Below, piece by piece: positions 33,421 to 44,565 of a DNA stretch of 64,000 bases; position 1 is the stretch's first letter, and each line of letters opens with the position of its first letter. The DNA comes from Rhyacophila brunnea (Eukaryota > Arthropoda > Insecta > Trichoptera > Rhyacophilidae). The notes below the pieces were generated by a model that saw only the letters and a list, made by a program, of their open reading frames with translations, did not search any database and was not told the DNA's origin. Where the stretch lies: positions 62,001 through 126,000 of the forward strand of contig JAGYXB010000453.1 of the NCBI GenBank assembly GCA_022495005.1, read 5' to 3'. The position numbers and the translations under genes are program-made.

Positions 33421-34200
33421 CAGGGGGGGGCAAACTTTTTGGATGGAGGGCCAAATTCAAGAATTCAAAATGAGCGGCGGGCCGCAAGCAAAATACCATT
33501 TTTAGATATACACTCTTTATATCACGAAAAATAAACATTACAAAAAAATTAATGAGAATAATGACACTGTTGTACATTTTTGAAATTTTTTTTAAATTCA
33601 GGTGTTAATTTTGTAGTTGATATTCTCAAAACTGCTTCTAAATGGGCATCGGAGATATTTGATCGTAAAGATTTTTTATTGAGGTTCATGATCGGAAATG
33701 TTTGTTCACATATAGGTTGATCCAAAAATAATGAACATTTTTCTTGCATAATCTTTAAGTTGGTCGAATTTGTCTGAATTAAGGGCATTGTAAAATTTGG
33801 AGATTTCTTCACGACTATGCAATTCTCTTAAATCAGTGTCACACTGCAGATCAATAATCTCAAGTTGTAGCTCTGTCGGTACACTATCAATATCCATTGA
33901 TCTACATATTACAATACATCCAGAGCGAGATTACAATCCGAAATTTTTTTCCATTCATTCCCAATCGATGTTCAACGTAGAAAATAGTGGTTATATAGTG
34001 TGAGACGAGACGCAAGGAAGACGTACTGAGATAATAGATTTACGAAACAACAAATTCTTTAAATTTTAATCTATTGTTAACATTTTTTTAAAAATTATAA
34101 AAAAGTTATTCGTAATCAGAAGTACAATTAATAATGGCGGGCCGCAAAAAAATACCCGGTGGGCCACATGCGGCCCGCGGGCCGCAGTTTGCCCCCCCTG
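33421..34200 (-). mobile_element. hAT element D (Charlie/GTF2IRD2-like), perfect duplication
   Basis: Ends CAGGGGGGGGCAAACTTTTT and GCAGTTTGCCCCCCCTG, with GGGCCGC-rich subterminal repeats. The 8-bp duplication GTTTAACT is perfect (33413-33420 and 34201-34208). Only the 3' end of the transposase gene remains, so it is an internal-deletion derivative. Confidence 0.95.
33549..33897 (-). pseudogene. hAT transposase C-terminus (Charlie type), frameshifted
   Basis: The minus strand encodes MDIDSVPTELQLEIIDLQ...LREL...FYNALNSDKFDQLKDYARKM, then FGSTY. The next frame continues with CEQTFPIMNLNKKSLRSNIS and DAHLEAVLRISTT. This is the C-terminal dimerisation region of Charlie-like hAT transposases. 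A frame change falls at about 33715, between FGSTY and CEQTF. The preceding catalytic residues are absent, so the sequence is inactive. Confidence 0.85.
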
Positions 34201-34411
34201 GTTTAACTAGAACATGTACTCACTGTTTATTAAACATGAAATATTACTTATTATTATGATGGTTTAATATTAGGAAATGTATAACTAACTCATGTTTATG
34301 AGAGAGTGCATCAGAGAGCATTTTATTATCCCAGGGTGCAGATCCAACCTGCCACGCGTAATGCCAATTATGAGGGCGATAACTATGGTTAACCAATCAT
34401 TAGATCCTTAA

Positions 34412-34594
34412 GGATCTGGCTATCACGCAGAGGACATTAAAACCGCGAAAATAATATCCAAAAACAGAGTCAATTATTTTTCCCAGTCTGAAAATAGTGA
34501 AGTCGAGGATGAAAATAAGAAAGCTGAGATAGATTCTTTGGCCAGATATCAACTTCTGCATTTCATCATTCAAGGGACGATCTCAGGTAGGTGA
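34412..34594 (+). other. Exon-like open stretch with splice-donor match
   Basis: After a stop at 34409-34411, 60 codons stay open to a stop at 34592. The encoded residues are protein-like and rich in charged residues (HAEDIKTAKIISKNRVNYF, then SENSEVEDENKKAEIDSLAR, then LLHFIIQGT). There is no ATG. At 34584-34592 CAG/GTAGGT matches a 5' splice site. It lies between two hAT elements. It could be an internal host exon or an unrecognised transposon exon; I know no matching family. Confidence 0.3.
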
Positions 34595-34626
34595 GGTCGA
34601 ATGACAGAGTTTGATTTAATCTCAGC

Positions 34627-35143
34627 CATGGCCTCCACAAGAGCGGGGGCTGACAGGACTCTAGCCTGAGGGCCCGGCATGTTGATTCGACCAGGTAAGT
34701 GAGATAAACACACACACCACAAATTTGCTATAATAATCTAAAAAAAGTCGACTTCGGTGCTATTTTACTTGAATAATATTAATAATGTGCCTGTGCAATG
34801 CAATTCAATGTGATATGACGATAAGTTTTTATTTTATAAATATTTTTAGTGTATTTCTTGACTAAGAAAACTGATTATTTATTCAATATGATGATGGGTC
34901 GCATGTTGCTTGACTACCACAAAATGGGGTCGTGATCAGTGCTTTATAATATGATGCCAAGTGCCGACAACTCAATAATTATTCAAGATTTATATAAAAA
35001 ATACAAAAAATCGCTAAAAATACACGAAATACCAGATGGGAAACACTACTGTGGAATACCACGCTGCCTTTAACCTTAGCTAAAGGTAGGGAGGCCTCCA
35101 AACATCTTGGCCTGGGGACTCGCTTTAGGATGTGGGGGTCATG
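34627..35143. mobile_element. hAT MITE family B, copy 1
   Basis: Left CATGGCCTCCACAAGAGCGG with CTGACAGGACTCTAGCCTG; right CTTTAGGATGTGGGGGTCATG. Internal motifs AAGTGAGATAAACACAC and AAATCGCTAAAAATACAC are shared by all B copies. No clear 8-bp duplication for this copy. Confidence 0.8.
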
Positions 35144-35690
35144 TAGGACCCATCCCTGTTTAGAGTAGTGAAAGACAGGGAGAAAACGACCAAACTGATC
35201 GCCAACGTCAGATAACGGATTTAGCACAAAAAGAAGAAGAAAAAAACCTACGACACAGTCTACATCGGTTAAAAAATTTCTTCCAATGCACATTTCCTTT
35301 CCTCTTGTATTAAAATAATTAAGCATGTCCTCCCCTATTCTTTGTCCTATTATAAACATATCTTTTTTCTATCAATACTCAAGCCACGCGTGACTAAACT
35401 AAGTTTGATATGTATTTCCTCAGTAGCAATTAGTCACACGTCAATTGGCACGTTGCACTGTCTACTACCATTGACTGACATAATAACCGGTTTTCTTACA
35501 ATTCGTTCATATCATATGGGTATATTCGCAGTCACACGATTGTTTATGTCTCTATATTATTTAATAATATGTTGATCTTATAAATAAAGTAAAATTTCTG
35601 AACGTGTCCATAGTCCAAGTAGATGGATCTATTATGGAGAAAATCACTCTTTGTATAGATATGTAGATTGCAGTGGCGAAATTATATTGA
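35144..35690. other. Unassigned DNA
   Basis: I recognise no gene or repeat. Confidence 0.3.
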
Positions 35691-35703
35691 GACATGCAGG
35701 GTT

Positions 35704-35894
35704 TTTTTTTGTAGAATTATTAATAACCATGTCCTTGCTTTTTTGTACAAGGTGGTTGTTAGTAATTTTGAACAATCACAAACACACAGGCTTTAAAAAA
35801 AACACATTAATATTGTGTCGTGACCGAGAATCGAACTCAGAACTCCCGGGTGGAAGGCAAGCGCATTACGCACTGCACCACGAGAGCCGCCTGG
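35704..35894 (-). mobile_element. SINE-B, tRNA-derived, 13-bp duplication
   Basis: On the minus strand it starts GGCTCTCGTGGTGCAGTGCG (A-box region) and has AGTTCGATTCTC (B box), then AAAGCCTGTGTGTTTGTGATTG and a tail ending TGGTTATTAATAATTC plus oligo(A). The perfect duplication GACATGCAGGGTT flanks it (35691-35703, 35895-35907). The tail 35722-35758 matches the R1-like LINE tail at 27285-27321. Confidence 0.9.
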
Positions 35895-35927
35895 GACATG
35901 CAGGGTTACTTTACTTTTACTCTGTAA

Positions 35928-36801
35928 TACCCCGTTTACATGTGCATAGATTTACTGTGCACAGTAATAAAATGTATGGGGAAACATGTATTATCCTGCA
36001 GTTGGCAAGATTGCATGCATAAATCAAACAAGTTTGGAAGGTTCCGAATTCAACCGCGCAAGTAAGATTATTTTCGATCTGCGCCTGCGCACTAGAGCGA
36101 TAGTGGCGAACATGCTGGTAAAAAAACGAGAAAGCCGATACATTCACAACGACTGGTTCTACTTTTTCCGCCCCTCCCATTGTTGTCAATGGATGACATG
36201 CCCTTGTTCTATAGAGTGCTCATACTGGCGCGTCTATCGTTTTCACACAGGGAATGGTTTTATTTGAATAGATGAGTTACATGATAAATAATACACTGGC
36301 ATTAATACGCCTTCTACAAATGTAATGCATAGATCAATGCGACATATTTTTTGGAAATCGATATTACCACCGGTTTTTGTGTGAAGGACTAGTCTGACTT
36401 TGACAGCTGATGAATAACAGGAATGTATATTATTTATTAATAACACTGATAGTAAATATATTTGATTTGAGAATTTTTTATAATTCAATTTGCAACGAGA
36501 GAGGGCGAATCAATATGTCAAGCAATCTGTGATCTGATTTTGACAGCTGAAAAGCGGACCACTCATTGCTTGTGCAAAAATTTATGCTCAGGCTTTATTA
36601 ATCTAAAGGTGGCGGTGGCTTAACCGATTTTCAATACGACCTGTCAGATAGTACTAAAAATGACAACATCGCGCCTCGCTTACTCTTGAAGAATGAGATT
36701 GGAGAGACAGTCAGCACTTTTACGTGTAAACAGTTATTGTCATGACAGTTTAAAATAAGCACGATTGTCGACAGTAATTCCATGCACGTGTAAAGGCGCC
36801 T
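35928..36801. mobile_element. TAA-flanked 874-bp TIR element
   Basis: TIRs TACCCCGTTTACATGTGCAT and ATGCACGTGTAAAGGCGCCT are imperfectly complementary, with ATTTACTGT / ACAGTAATT inside. TAA flanks both ends (35925-35927, 36802-36804). The uninterrupted target is seen at 17403-17478. No transposase is recognised; PIF/Harbinger-like by duplication only. Confidence 0.7.
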
Positions 36802-37167
36802 TAACACTAACTATATTGTCATCGTATCTTAACTTTTCTCCTGTACGACATTATTAAACATAATATTACAATAACACAGTGGCTGTTAAGATCCTACAGA
36901 AGTAATGCACACTAAACTTTGTCAGTCATACGTATTTATTTTAATTGAACTAAGACTGCATAGGTATTGCAAATACATGGCAGTTTTTTAAATTCAAATA
37001 AACCCTGCGTAAACCAAGCTATAATATATTAAAGCCAAAAAATATTCGTCCGTAATTTAGATATTTTATAGATAGAAGAATATTTTTTATATATTATTAT
37101 GGTTTGGTTTAAGAAGGTGTAACATAAAATTTAAAAAAAAACTAAACATCGTCATCTGCAAATTGGT

Positions 37168-37593
37168 ACAAAACAGAACATGACAAAACAGAACAGTGAA
37201 AAAACAGAACATGACGAAACAGAACATGACAAAACAGAAAATGACAAAACAGAACAGTGACATAACAGAAAAGCCAGGGGAAAAATGAAACATTAATTTT
37301 TGTGGAATCTATTTAGGTTAGGTTAGGTTAGGTCATTATTTCGTTGTACCTAGTCACCCAATCATTTTGAACATAATTATATTGATTAAGATGAGATATC
37401 CTCAGCTTGTCGGCAACACTATAATGTATATACTGTACGGCAACACTGTATATAATTTGATTTATTATTGCATATTGAAAATCTGTGCTATTAAAAATCT
37501 ATCAACATACTAGAGATAGGATAATTTCAATATTAAATTTATATTTTTCCTGAAAGGTCATAGTTATATTTATCGTTGTTCTGTTTTGTCATG
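37168..37593. mobile_element. Element with minisatellite inverted ends, copy 2
   Basis: Left end: tandem AACAGAACATGACAAAACAG-type units to about 37275. The core carries four TTAGG units (37313-37332) and blocks TATTTCGTTGTACCTAGTCA and GAAAATCTGTGCTATTAAAA matching copy 1 in reverse. The right end is a short inverted unit (GTTCTGTTTTGTCATG). Confidence 0.75.
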
Positions 37594-37600
37594 GAACCCC

Positions 37601-37813
37601 TATATAAAAAGTTCTTTTAATCTTATATTTAAGTATTTAAAATTCAATTAAACTCTGATTAAACAAAACCATAATAGTTTATGTAGGTATGCTATGGGCG
37701 ATCTGACAAAAATGGTGCATACTTTGTCAGTCATACTTAATATTGTTTTCATTGAATTAAAAGTATAATTTGCAGATACTTAAATATAAGATAAAAAGAA
37801 CTTTTTATATAGG
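37601..37813. repeat. 36-bp inverted repeat around a hAT fragment
   Basis: TATATAAAAAGTTCTTTT...TTTAAGTAT at 37601-37636 is mirrored at 37779-37813. These are the F2-associated flank sequences in opposite orientations, enclosing about 140 bp of family A. Confidence 0.7.
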
Positions 37814-37819
37814 TACCTA

Positions 37820-38240
37820 CCACGTTTTTAAATGTTCTGTAGAATCATATAAGCTTGAAAATTCTATGGTAAATAGGTAGTACTGAATAAATATTATAGA
37901 ATACTGAAATGTCATTTTGACATTTCATATTGTTTTCCATAATAACGCACGTATATATTAATAATTTAGTTGCCAGGACCACCCCCTTAGCAACTAATAA
38001 TAGTATTTTACTTTTCACGGATTTCTTTCGAAATAACTTTTCATACCAAACAGTATTAACTAAAAATGAATTCAATGCTACTTAAAGATTACTAAAAGAA
38101 TGCATTGGCATCGTGTTCTGGTATATTCTAAAAGTTTCAAATGTCTAGCTAGTCGGGAAGTTAGTTAAAAATCGATTGCAAGACTTGTACTGGATTAACA
38201 ATCACCGGACAAACAAGAATACGAGCTAAGAAAAACGTGG
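37820..38240 (-). mobile_element. F2 element, copy d
   Basis: Reverse-oriented 421-bp copy. TIRs CCACGTTTTTAAATG and CTAAGAAAAACGTGG, with TA on both sides. Contains the F2 core in reverse (ACGCACGTATATATTAATAA). Confidence 0.85.
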
Positions 38241-38368
38241 TAAAATTAACCAGCATCATATGCAATTTGTATTCTTAGTTCAATGAAAACAAATAAGTAT
38301 GCCTGACAAAGTTTAGTTTGCACTATTTATGTCGGTTCTTAACAGCCTAGCTCCACCCTTCGCCACTG

Positions 38369-40241
38369 ATAGATTTGCATTTATACGATTGTTTGCAGTG
38401 GTGCATGTAGTGACGTTGTTTTTTTGTAACTTTCGTTACACCACAGTATACACCCAGCTAAGGACGCTACACGACTACTGCAATTTCGTCGCTTTGTTTC
38501 GATATAATAATAATATGGCAATAAGGTAAAAAATTTATATATCAATGGTGCATTAGCAATATTTTGCATTGGTGCAATATGGTGCATTTAGTTATATTTT
38601 ACACTAGCGCAATATTTTAAAAGAACGAAATAAAAAAAACTTCTGCCTGTTGTAGGTCAAGTATATGTAAGTTCTTTATAATATGATGTCAGAATATTGA
38701 CTTGTGTGTTCTAAATTCAAACGAATAAAGAATTATTTCGAAAAAGGAATGCAACAGGTGACTGACGTGACAGCTGATAATATTTAATTCTCAAATGTTG
38801 CCACTATACACAAAAAAAAACAACATACAAATTAAGTTGTTAAATTACCATTAATGAAAATATATCGTCGTGCAGAGGCTAGAACGGTCACTTTGTGTTT
38901 GATGGGTCACGGATTGGAAACCCGTAGCTAGACCAAATTTAATTCGCACTCATATATTTCTAACTAATTAATAATATGATTACAATATAATGCTGTATTT
39001 GGAACCAGATAAAGATACATTGGTACAATTAAATTAAAACCAAGTGATCAAACTCAGAGCATTTTATATGAATCCAACCGCGTTTGTTTAAACTATTTTT
39101 ATTTTTTTTCAAAAGAGACAAACCTTCCCACGACCGTGCCAATGGCATGGTAATAATTACCACATTTTCAATCGTTCAATGCTCCTAGCTTGCTCATTAT
39201 ATCGGCTATAGTGTCAACAACATGTCTCCTTTTTCTTTATTATTGACAAATAATTCATTGATTATCAACAACGCAGGTCAACAAGACAGTTAACTACACT
39301 AAAAAAAATCTGTAATCGAAAATGCTCAGACCTGCATAACCAAACTAACGAACGAGTCCGTCCTCAGCGATATCTACATTCGAAGCAGACTCCACGATTT
39401 GCTTGTGCCATTATGATGACCCGGAAAAAACTGGTAGAATAGTGCTAGCGGTTTTGACCCTGCGTGCGAGACAAGACGTGGATATCAGATTATCGCGGCC
39501 ACGGTCCTCAGTCATGAGGTCCCATTAAAGAAGAAGAAGTATCATTTTAAAGTATTGTTATATACAAAATAGTATTACTCCCACCTTAAGTGCTTCACGC
39601 ATTCACAGGACAAGCATCGTATTTGCGAAACTGTTACAATAAACTATAATTTCTAACTCTCGCATAATAACAAAATTAAATTAGATATTTTTAAATATAG
39701 ATTTTTCATTAAATACTGATCGAAAACACACACTTATGTCACTCCAATGTGAATTATATTTAAAGGGGTATGATTATTTTAGTGAAATAATTGGACTCAA
39801 AAGAAATATAAGAATCTACTTAACAAAAAAATAGTAAATCCAATAATTATATTCGATCAGAATTAGGATGTCATATCGCTTGAATATACATGCTATCCCG
39901 CTTTGACATTTCTCTCGCAAAATGGCTTATAGAATTTAATCCAGTTGGTACTGAGTGATATCTAATATCAACATTTTGTCAATTCGATGTAGTTTTAAAT
40001 TGTAACTGTTTATATTTTAGTAGAGTTCTTGAACTGTGTTATGATAATGATGTAATCACTTAAATTAATAAAAAAATATTTTATTAAAAAACAGTGTCGT
40101 GAATTTATAGGTAAACTACCTACGTAATTGACTGATTTATAGATCTGTGTATATGTGTAAAGATATAATTAAAATGTGTTTTTTAATAGCCTCTACCTAT
40201 GTATTGATTACTACACCGTTTTTCAGCATTATTTGAGCATA
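38369..40241. other. Unassigned DNA; weak LINE-like and tRNA-like traces
   Basis: About 39340-39535 is G+C-richer and ends AAAGAAGAAGAAG, as LINE 3' ends in this window do; translation is too decayed to assign. About 38875-38945 weakly resembles a tRNA-like SINE head. Nothing else. Confidence 0.3.
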
Positions 40242-40249
40242 CGCATGAC

Positions 40250-40526
40250 CAAGGCCCCCACAAGGGGGGGGGCTGTCAGGGCTCTAGCCTGGGGGCTTGG
40301 GCTCAGGAAGGGCCCGGCGTGGCGTGCCGGCCAGATAAGTGAGATAAACACAGATCACAAATTTGACCTAATAGTAAAAAAAGTAAAAAATATAAACAAT
40401 CGCTAAAAATACACTATATGGATAACGCTACTGCAGCGCGTCACACTGACTTTACCCTTAGCGATAGGTAAGGGGGCTCGCCAAACGTCCTACCATTGGG
40501 GTCTGCTTCAGGATGTGGGGGCCATG
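40250..40526. mobile_element. hAT MITE family B, perfect 8-bp duplication
   Basis: Ends CAAGGCCCCCACAAGG and GGATGTGGGGGCCATG; flanked by CGCATGAC at 40242-40249 and 40527-40534. Only 277 bp: a minimal derivative of the family. Confidence 0.9.
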
Positions 40527-40534
40527 CGCATGAC

Positions 40535-41340
40535 ATAGACCGTTCGGAAATGTGTCATTGTTTCTAGGGTGTCAATCCACGGAGAAAGTTACTTAGCCCC
40601 TCCCCGACGTACCTGACATGCGCGGAGACTTTCGAGTACAGTCCAGTATTTCGTCACATTTTTCTGAGATAACTGCAGTAGGTACAAAATTATGGGATTT
40701 AGCTTAAGTGTTTATTACTCATAAAATATTATCAAGCATGTGCCTTTGGTTATATTAATTCGTATCTATGAATTACATTTCATCGATAGATATAAAACTG
40801 TTATAAAATCGTATTTTTAAGTTATTTTCCTCTTCCACTAATGATACAATTCAAAATTCGAACTCGTTCCGATGACGTGACGGGAGACGTTCAATAGATT
40901 GCCAACGGCAGCGTTCGAAATTTGAATTATAATAATATATCGCTCGCGTATAGAGGAATGATTATTGGCTTCGAGCGTCCACTTCCTTTCGTTTATCAAC
41001 TGTCGAACGAGTCGAACTTCCGGTTCTATTTTTAAAAATAATAATATGATATCTCATCGGAATCGAATGTCATTCAAATTCAAAATAAACGAATTCTGCA
41101 GCGTTGCCAGGCGCGGAATAAAAATATTCATGTTATAATGATACTAATCGAAAGGCTAATAGGTACGCAATATTAAACTAAACAAAATATATATAACTGT
41201 CGTTATATTAATTAATATAATATTTTAAGCGACCCTTGCTACAATGGTGGGTTTAGGAACGTGGAAGCCGGACGCACTGAATGATTTTGTGACGCCCCAC
41301 CATAAAAAATAAAATAAAACAATGATGACACATTTGTGAT
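40535..41340. other. Unassigned DNA
   Basis: Contains a slightly G+C-richer patch (40855-41030). No gene or repeat recognised. Confidence 0.3.
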
Positions 41341-41405
41341 TGTCCAAAATTACTAACAACCACCTTGTATGAAAAAGCAAGGACATGGTTATTATAATTC
41401 TAAAA
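41325..41405 (+). mobile_element. SINE-B tail fragment
   Basis: TTTGTGATTGTCCAAAATTA followed by the tail at 41357-41393 (ACCACCTTGTATGAAAAAGC, then AAGGACATGGTTATT). The tRNA head is missing, so this is a 5'-truncated copy. Confidence 0.7.
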
Positions 41406-41454
41406 AAAGAATATATACTCACTCTCGCAAGTTTCATGGTTTTCAGTTTTTGAT

Positions 41455-41738
41455 ATATAGTTTTGAATAAAAATAATCTTTGATTCGATAAGCATTTCAT
41501 GTAACAAGTACTACTTAAAATTGTCGTAATTAACTAAGATGCCCGTAGTTTAATTGGAAAAACATACTGGCGCGACCCCAGCAGATCGGCACAGGTTCAA
41601 GTCCCGTTGGATGTCGTATTTTTTTCTACAAAATGATTTTTTCTATTGTGTATATGCACGAGATGATTATGTATATTCAGTAGGTATATAGAATGTTACA
41701 TTCTGAAATCTTGTGTCTTATTCGTTGAATAAAAGAAA
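41455..41738 (+). mobile_element. F5 element with tRNA-like core
   Basis: tRNA-like core 41539-41617: A-box-like TAGTTTAATTGGAAAAACA, B-box GGTTCAAGTCCC. The 3' end is the family terminus GAATGTTACATTC...TTATTCGTTGAATAAAAG, abutting the pogo-like element. Confidence 0.65.
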
Positions 41739-42192
41739 TACAGTCGAACTTGGTTATTACGATCACGGAAATAGCGAGATCTCGGATGTAATGAAGAAAT
41801 ATTCGTTAACATTTTAGTTTATAATTTTTTCCATACATTAATAATTATGCACTTTTATAATGAGCCACTTTCCGAGCAAAACTGTTTTTGACCCTAAGCA
41901 ATAAAATCCGACAGGGAAGCTAGACCGATGTCGCTGGGATCGGATTACTTTTATGATACTAGTTAAGTGTCTATGTGCCTAATTGGTGTTTTCGCCGACA
42001 ACATTGAAAAAATATCCACGCATATGGTTGAAATTGTGTGAAAAAAATCCTAGCTTTGTGACGTCAGTAGGTACCTACCAGTGCCGGCGGCTCAGCACTT
42101 CATTACAACAAAAAACTTCTTTTGTAGTTTATGAATGCCATGCTTGTTTCGGGGATTTTTACGATGTTTTTCAGATTTTTTATGTTCTATGC

Positions 42193-42945
42193 TTAAGGCT
42201 ATTTATACTTCATCTGGGGCACGGTCTAAAACGATCGTGCCTACGCGACGCTCAGATTGTGCAAAAGACGCGTGACGAACAAAACATAATTTGTCATAAA
42301 AATTCAACATGCGTCCATTTAATGTTATGTTTATTATTATTTAAGTAATAATAATAATATATACATTGACATGTTTTGTTTTACGAGTAAATACGTAACC
42401 TTTTTTAGTCATCTTTACACGATTTACGAATGAATTACTCCGACGCCATCACAAAACAAATTGACGTGCTCACAAGTCGACTATCGCTCTCAGACTGGCA
42501 ACGCATGCAAAATTATGTCCCACCTATTGCTGAAAATTATTTTCCGTTTCAATTTATTTATTTAATTTTTTTTTTAACATATTGTGGACATTACGAATTA
42601 TAAGTTTAAGACGTTCACAACATGACATTTAGAAACAAAGATATATAAATATAACAGTATTACATAAAAAAAAGAGATAGATCAGTAGATAGATTAGATA
42701 GGTACAAGGAAGTAGGTACACCGGATGAGTTAAGCAGACCCTATTTTAAGAATTTATAAAACAGCGTCCACCTAAACTCATTCTCACGTAGGTGGAATAT
42801 ATCAACACCCGAAGCAATTTCATTGAACATAGTTATCGCCCTCCCAATTGGCATTACTAGTGGCAGGTTGGTTCTGCACCTTGGGAGAATAAATAACTGA
42901 TAGTCTCTATTTCTAAGATAGTTAGAGCACTGAAGGCTCTTAAAT
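42193..42945 (-). mobile_element. F3 TIR element, copy d, interrupted
   Basis: F3 sequence runs from TTAAGG (42193) to CCGTTTCA (42552). After the LINE tail, its last bases CACTGAAGGCTCTTAA reappear at 42930-42945. TTAA occurs at both ends. Confidence 0.75.
42550..42925 (-). pseudogene. Jockey-like LINE 3' end inserted in F3
   Basis: On the minus strand the right part encodes the terminal LRNRDYQLFIL...CRTNLPLVMPIGRAITMF-like residues, as at 31853-32083. The 3' UTR carries CATGTTGTGAACGTC and CACAATATG and ends in a TTTATTTATTTAA-type tail at 42553. Confidence 0.75.
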
Positions 42946-43048
42946 AGAAAGTGTCGCGAAAAAACATTATAAAACGATGTAACGAGTAATGCTTATAACG
43001 AGCAAATTCAGTCGGTCCCATCTTCTTCGTAATAACCAAGTTCGACTG

Positions 43049-43426
43049 TAGTTTAATAATCTTTGATTAATTCCGATTTTTTTTAAACACAATGATCGTT
43101 CATTCCTATATAAAAATCACACACAAGTCAGAATTCTTTTAATTGCCTTAACGACTTCGGTGCTATAATAAAACACTAAAATTACCGACTTCATATGCAG
43201 TCGACCGCACCGCGGGAACGTCTGGCGAGCAGTCAAGCGCAGCGAACAGGTTATAAAATATATTTTGTATCGGAGCCGTCCCAAATAAGAGGGAATTTTT
43301 TTTTTTGGTATTTCTAATGGAAATTAAATTGAAGGAAACGATTGTGGTAGGCTCTCAATTGGAACATTAAAACAATTAATACAATATTATTGAGGGGTAT
43401 TTTTTCTAGTACCTACTACTGTTAAC
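43049..43426. other. Unassigned DNA
   Basis: Nothing recognised. Confidence 0.3.
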
Positions 43427-43900
43427 ACTTAAGGATACTTCACCTTGCAGAGGCACCTAGCGGAAAATAAGAAGCTTGCAATTTGAGACATTTTTTAATA
43501 ATTTACATTTTAAAGTGTTTTAATCAATGACATTAATATGGACGAATCATCTGGGGAAAAAAATGACACTCACTTTATTGTCGGGTCTACCAAATGGCAT
43601 AATCTTTTCTAACGCCATTACAATAAAGGTGACATTGCTATAAATTCCCGATGCTTTTTGTCGGGTCTGCCGAATGTTTTGGTTGAACTGGTTCGCTCAA
43701 ATGAAAATTGACACTAGAAACACTGTTCTAACGCCATTACAATAATGGTGATATTGCTATAAATTCCCGATGCGTGATACTGATATCGCATAATGGAAAT
43801 TGCGTGTCGTCTACCTATACATGTGCGAATATCGCTATGCGCGAATTTACTTGCTAGCTACTGTATTGAGTGCGTTGTCCATTAATAATGTCATTGGTTT
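43427..43900 (+). mobile_element. F4 repeat, copy 2
   Basis: Matches 6445-6780 in reverse: two units with AACGCCATTACAATAAAGGTGA / AATTCCCGATGC, GACAATAAAGTGAGTGTCATTT in reverse, and ATGGAAATTGCGTG. The left boundary TTAAGGATACTTCACC resembles an F3 end. Confidence 0.6.
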
Positions 43901-44007
43901 TAGTGAACGAATGTGTATGTATTTAAAAACTATAAAACAAAAATCGGTGTGAGTACTTATGTAAGCGCTTTAGAAGTTATACTTCATTGGGGTAACAAAA
44001 TAAAAAC

Positions 44008-44012
44008 AAACC
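44008..44012. repeat. Target-site duplication AAACC (left)
   Basis: AAACC here and at 48961-48965, the 5-bp duplication expected of Ty1/copia integrase. Confidence 0.9.
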
Positions 44013-44324
44013 TGTTGATATATAGCCGTCTAATATAATAACATAACTAAATATTATAAGTAATAATATAAGAATATTATTACTACGGTTAACTACGGCA
44101 CTGGCTGTCGTCCAATACTAAATACTAATTACAGTTAAATGTTCACTTGAGTGTCCGGCATGACATTAGTGTATAATCGAAGGTCTATTGTAACGGTCGC
44201 ATAACAGAATGTAATCTATTACTCTGTATACTATTATTCATGAAGTTGATAATAATAAAGTTAATCATATGAAGAAAACCATGTTCATAATATAACATCC
44301 TCTAAACGATCCATTATCCCAACA
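44013..44324 (+). repeat. Copia 5' LTR, 312 bp
   Basis: Begins TGTTGATATATAGCCGTC and ends ATTATCCCAACA (TG...CA). It carries AATAAAG at about 44250, a possible polyadenylation signal. It reads the same as 48649-48960 base by base. Confidence 0.95.
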
Positions 44325-44337
44325 TGGTAGCAGAACG
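44325..44337 (+). other. Primer-binding site, initiator Met tRNA
   Basis: TGGTAGCAGAACG follows the LTR directly. It is complementary to the 3' end of initiator tRNA-Met (known complement TGGTAGCAGAGCG) with one mismatch. Confidence 0.85.
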
Positions 44338-44565
44338 TGGTTATAATAGTATTGTTGGTTCAAATATAAAACAAGTGCAACGTGGTTTAAAACGTAAAAC
44401 CAGTGCTCCGTAAATTGTACCGCGGGTTCACGGTAACAATAATACAAGTGCGATCACAGCGGATCAGAAAACCGACCGCTTTATTAAGTGAAACGCAGTG
44501 GTGGCGTAAGGCTGCAAAATAATTCAATAAAAAAAAAAATAATAAATAAAATTATTATTACGAAA

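Larger units (their letters stand above)
36877..38368. mobile_element. hAT MITE family A, split by two insertions
   Basis: A-family pieces at 36877-37166, about 37637-37778 and about 38250-38368 are collinear with copy 63239. The start is deleted just after CAGTGG. The right end CACCCTTCGCCACTG is intact. The intervening DNA is the minisatellite-ended element (37168) and F2 copy d (37820). Confidence 0.75.
41741..43048. mobile_element. pogo/Tigger-like MITE P2 hosting nested insertions
   Basis: TIRs CAGTCGAACTTGGTTATTAC and GTAATAACCAAGTTCGACTG are near perfect and flanked by TA. Its internal sequence matches the intact copy at 53709. It was split by F3 copy d, itself split by a LINE tail. 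Confidence 0.9.

Noticed and set aside
37313..37332. Telomeric repeat tract (TTAGG)4 as a telomere remnant
   Set aside because: It lies inside a dispersed element, and the other copy has a decayed version, so it is part of that element.
38875..38945. tRNA-like SINE head
   Set aside because: Only weak similarity to a B box; no family copies seen in the window.
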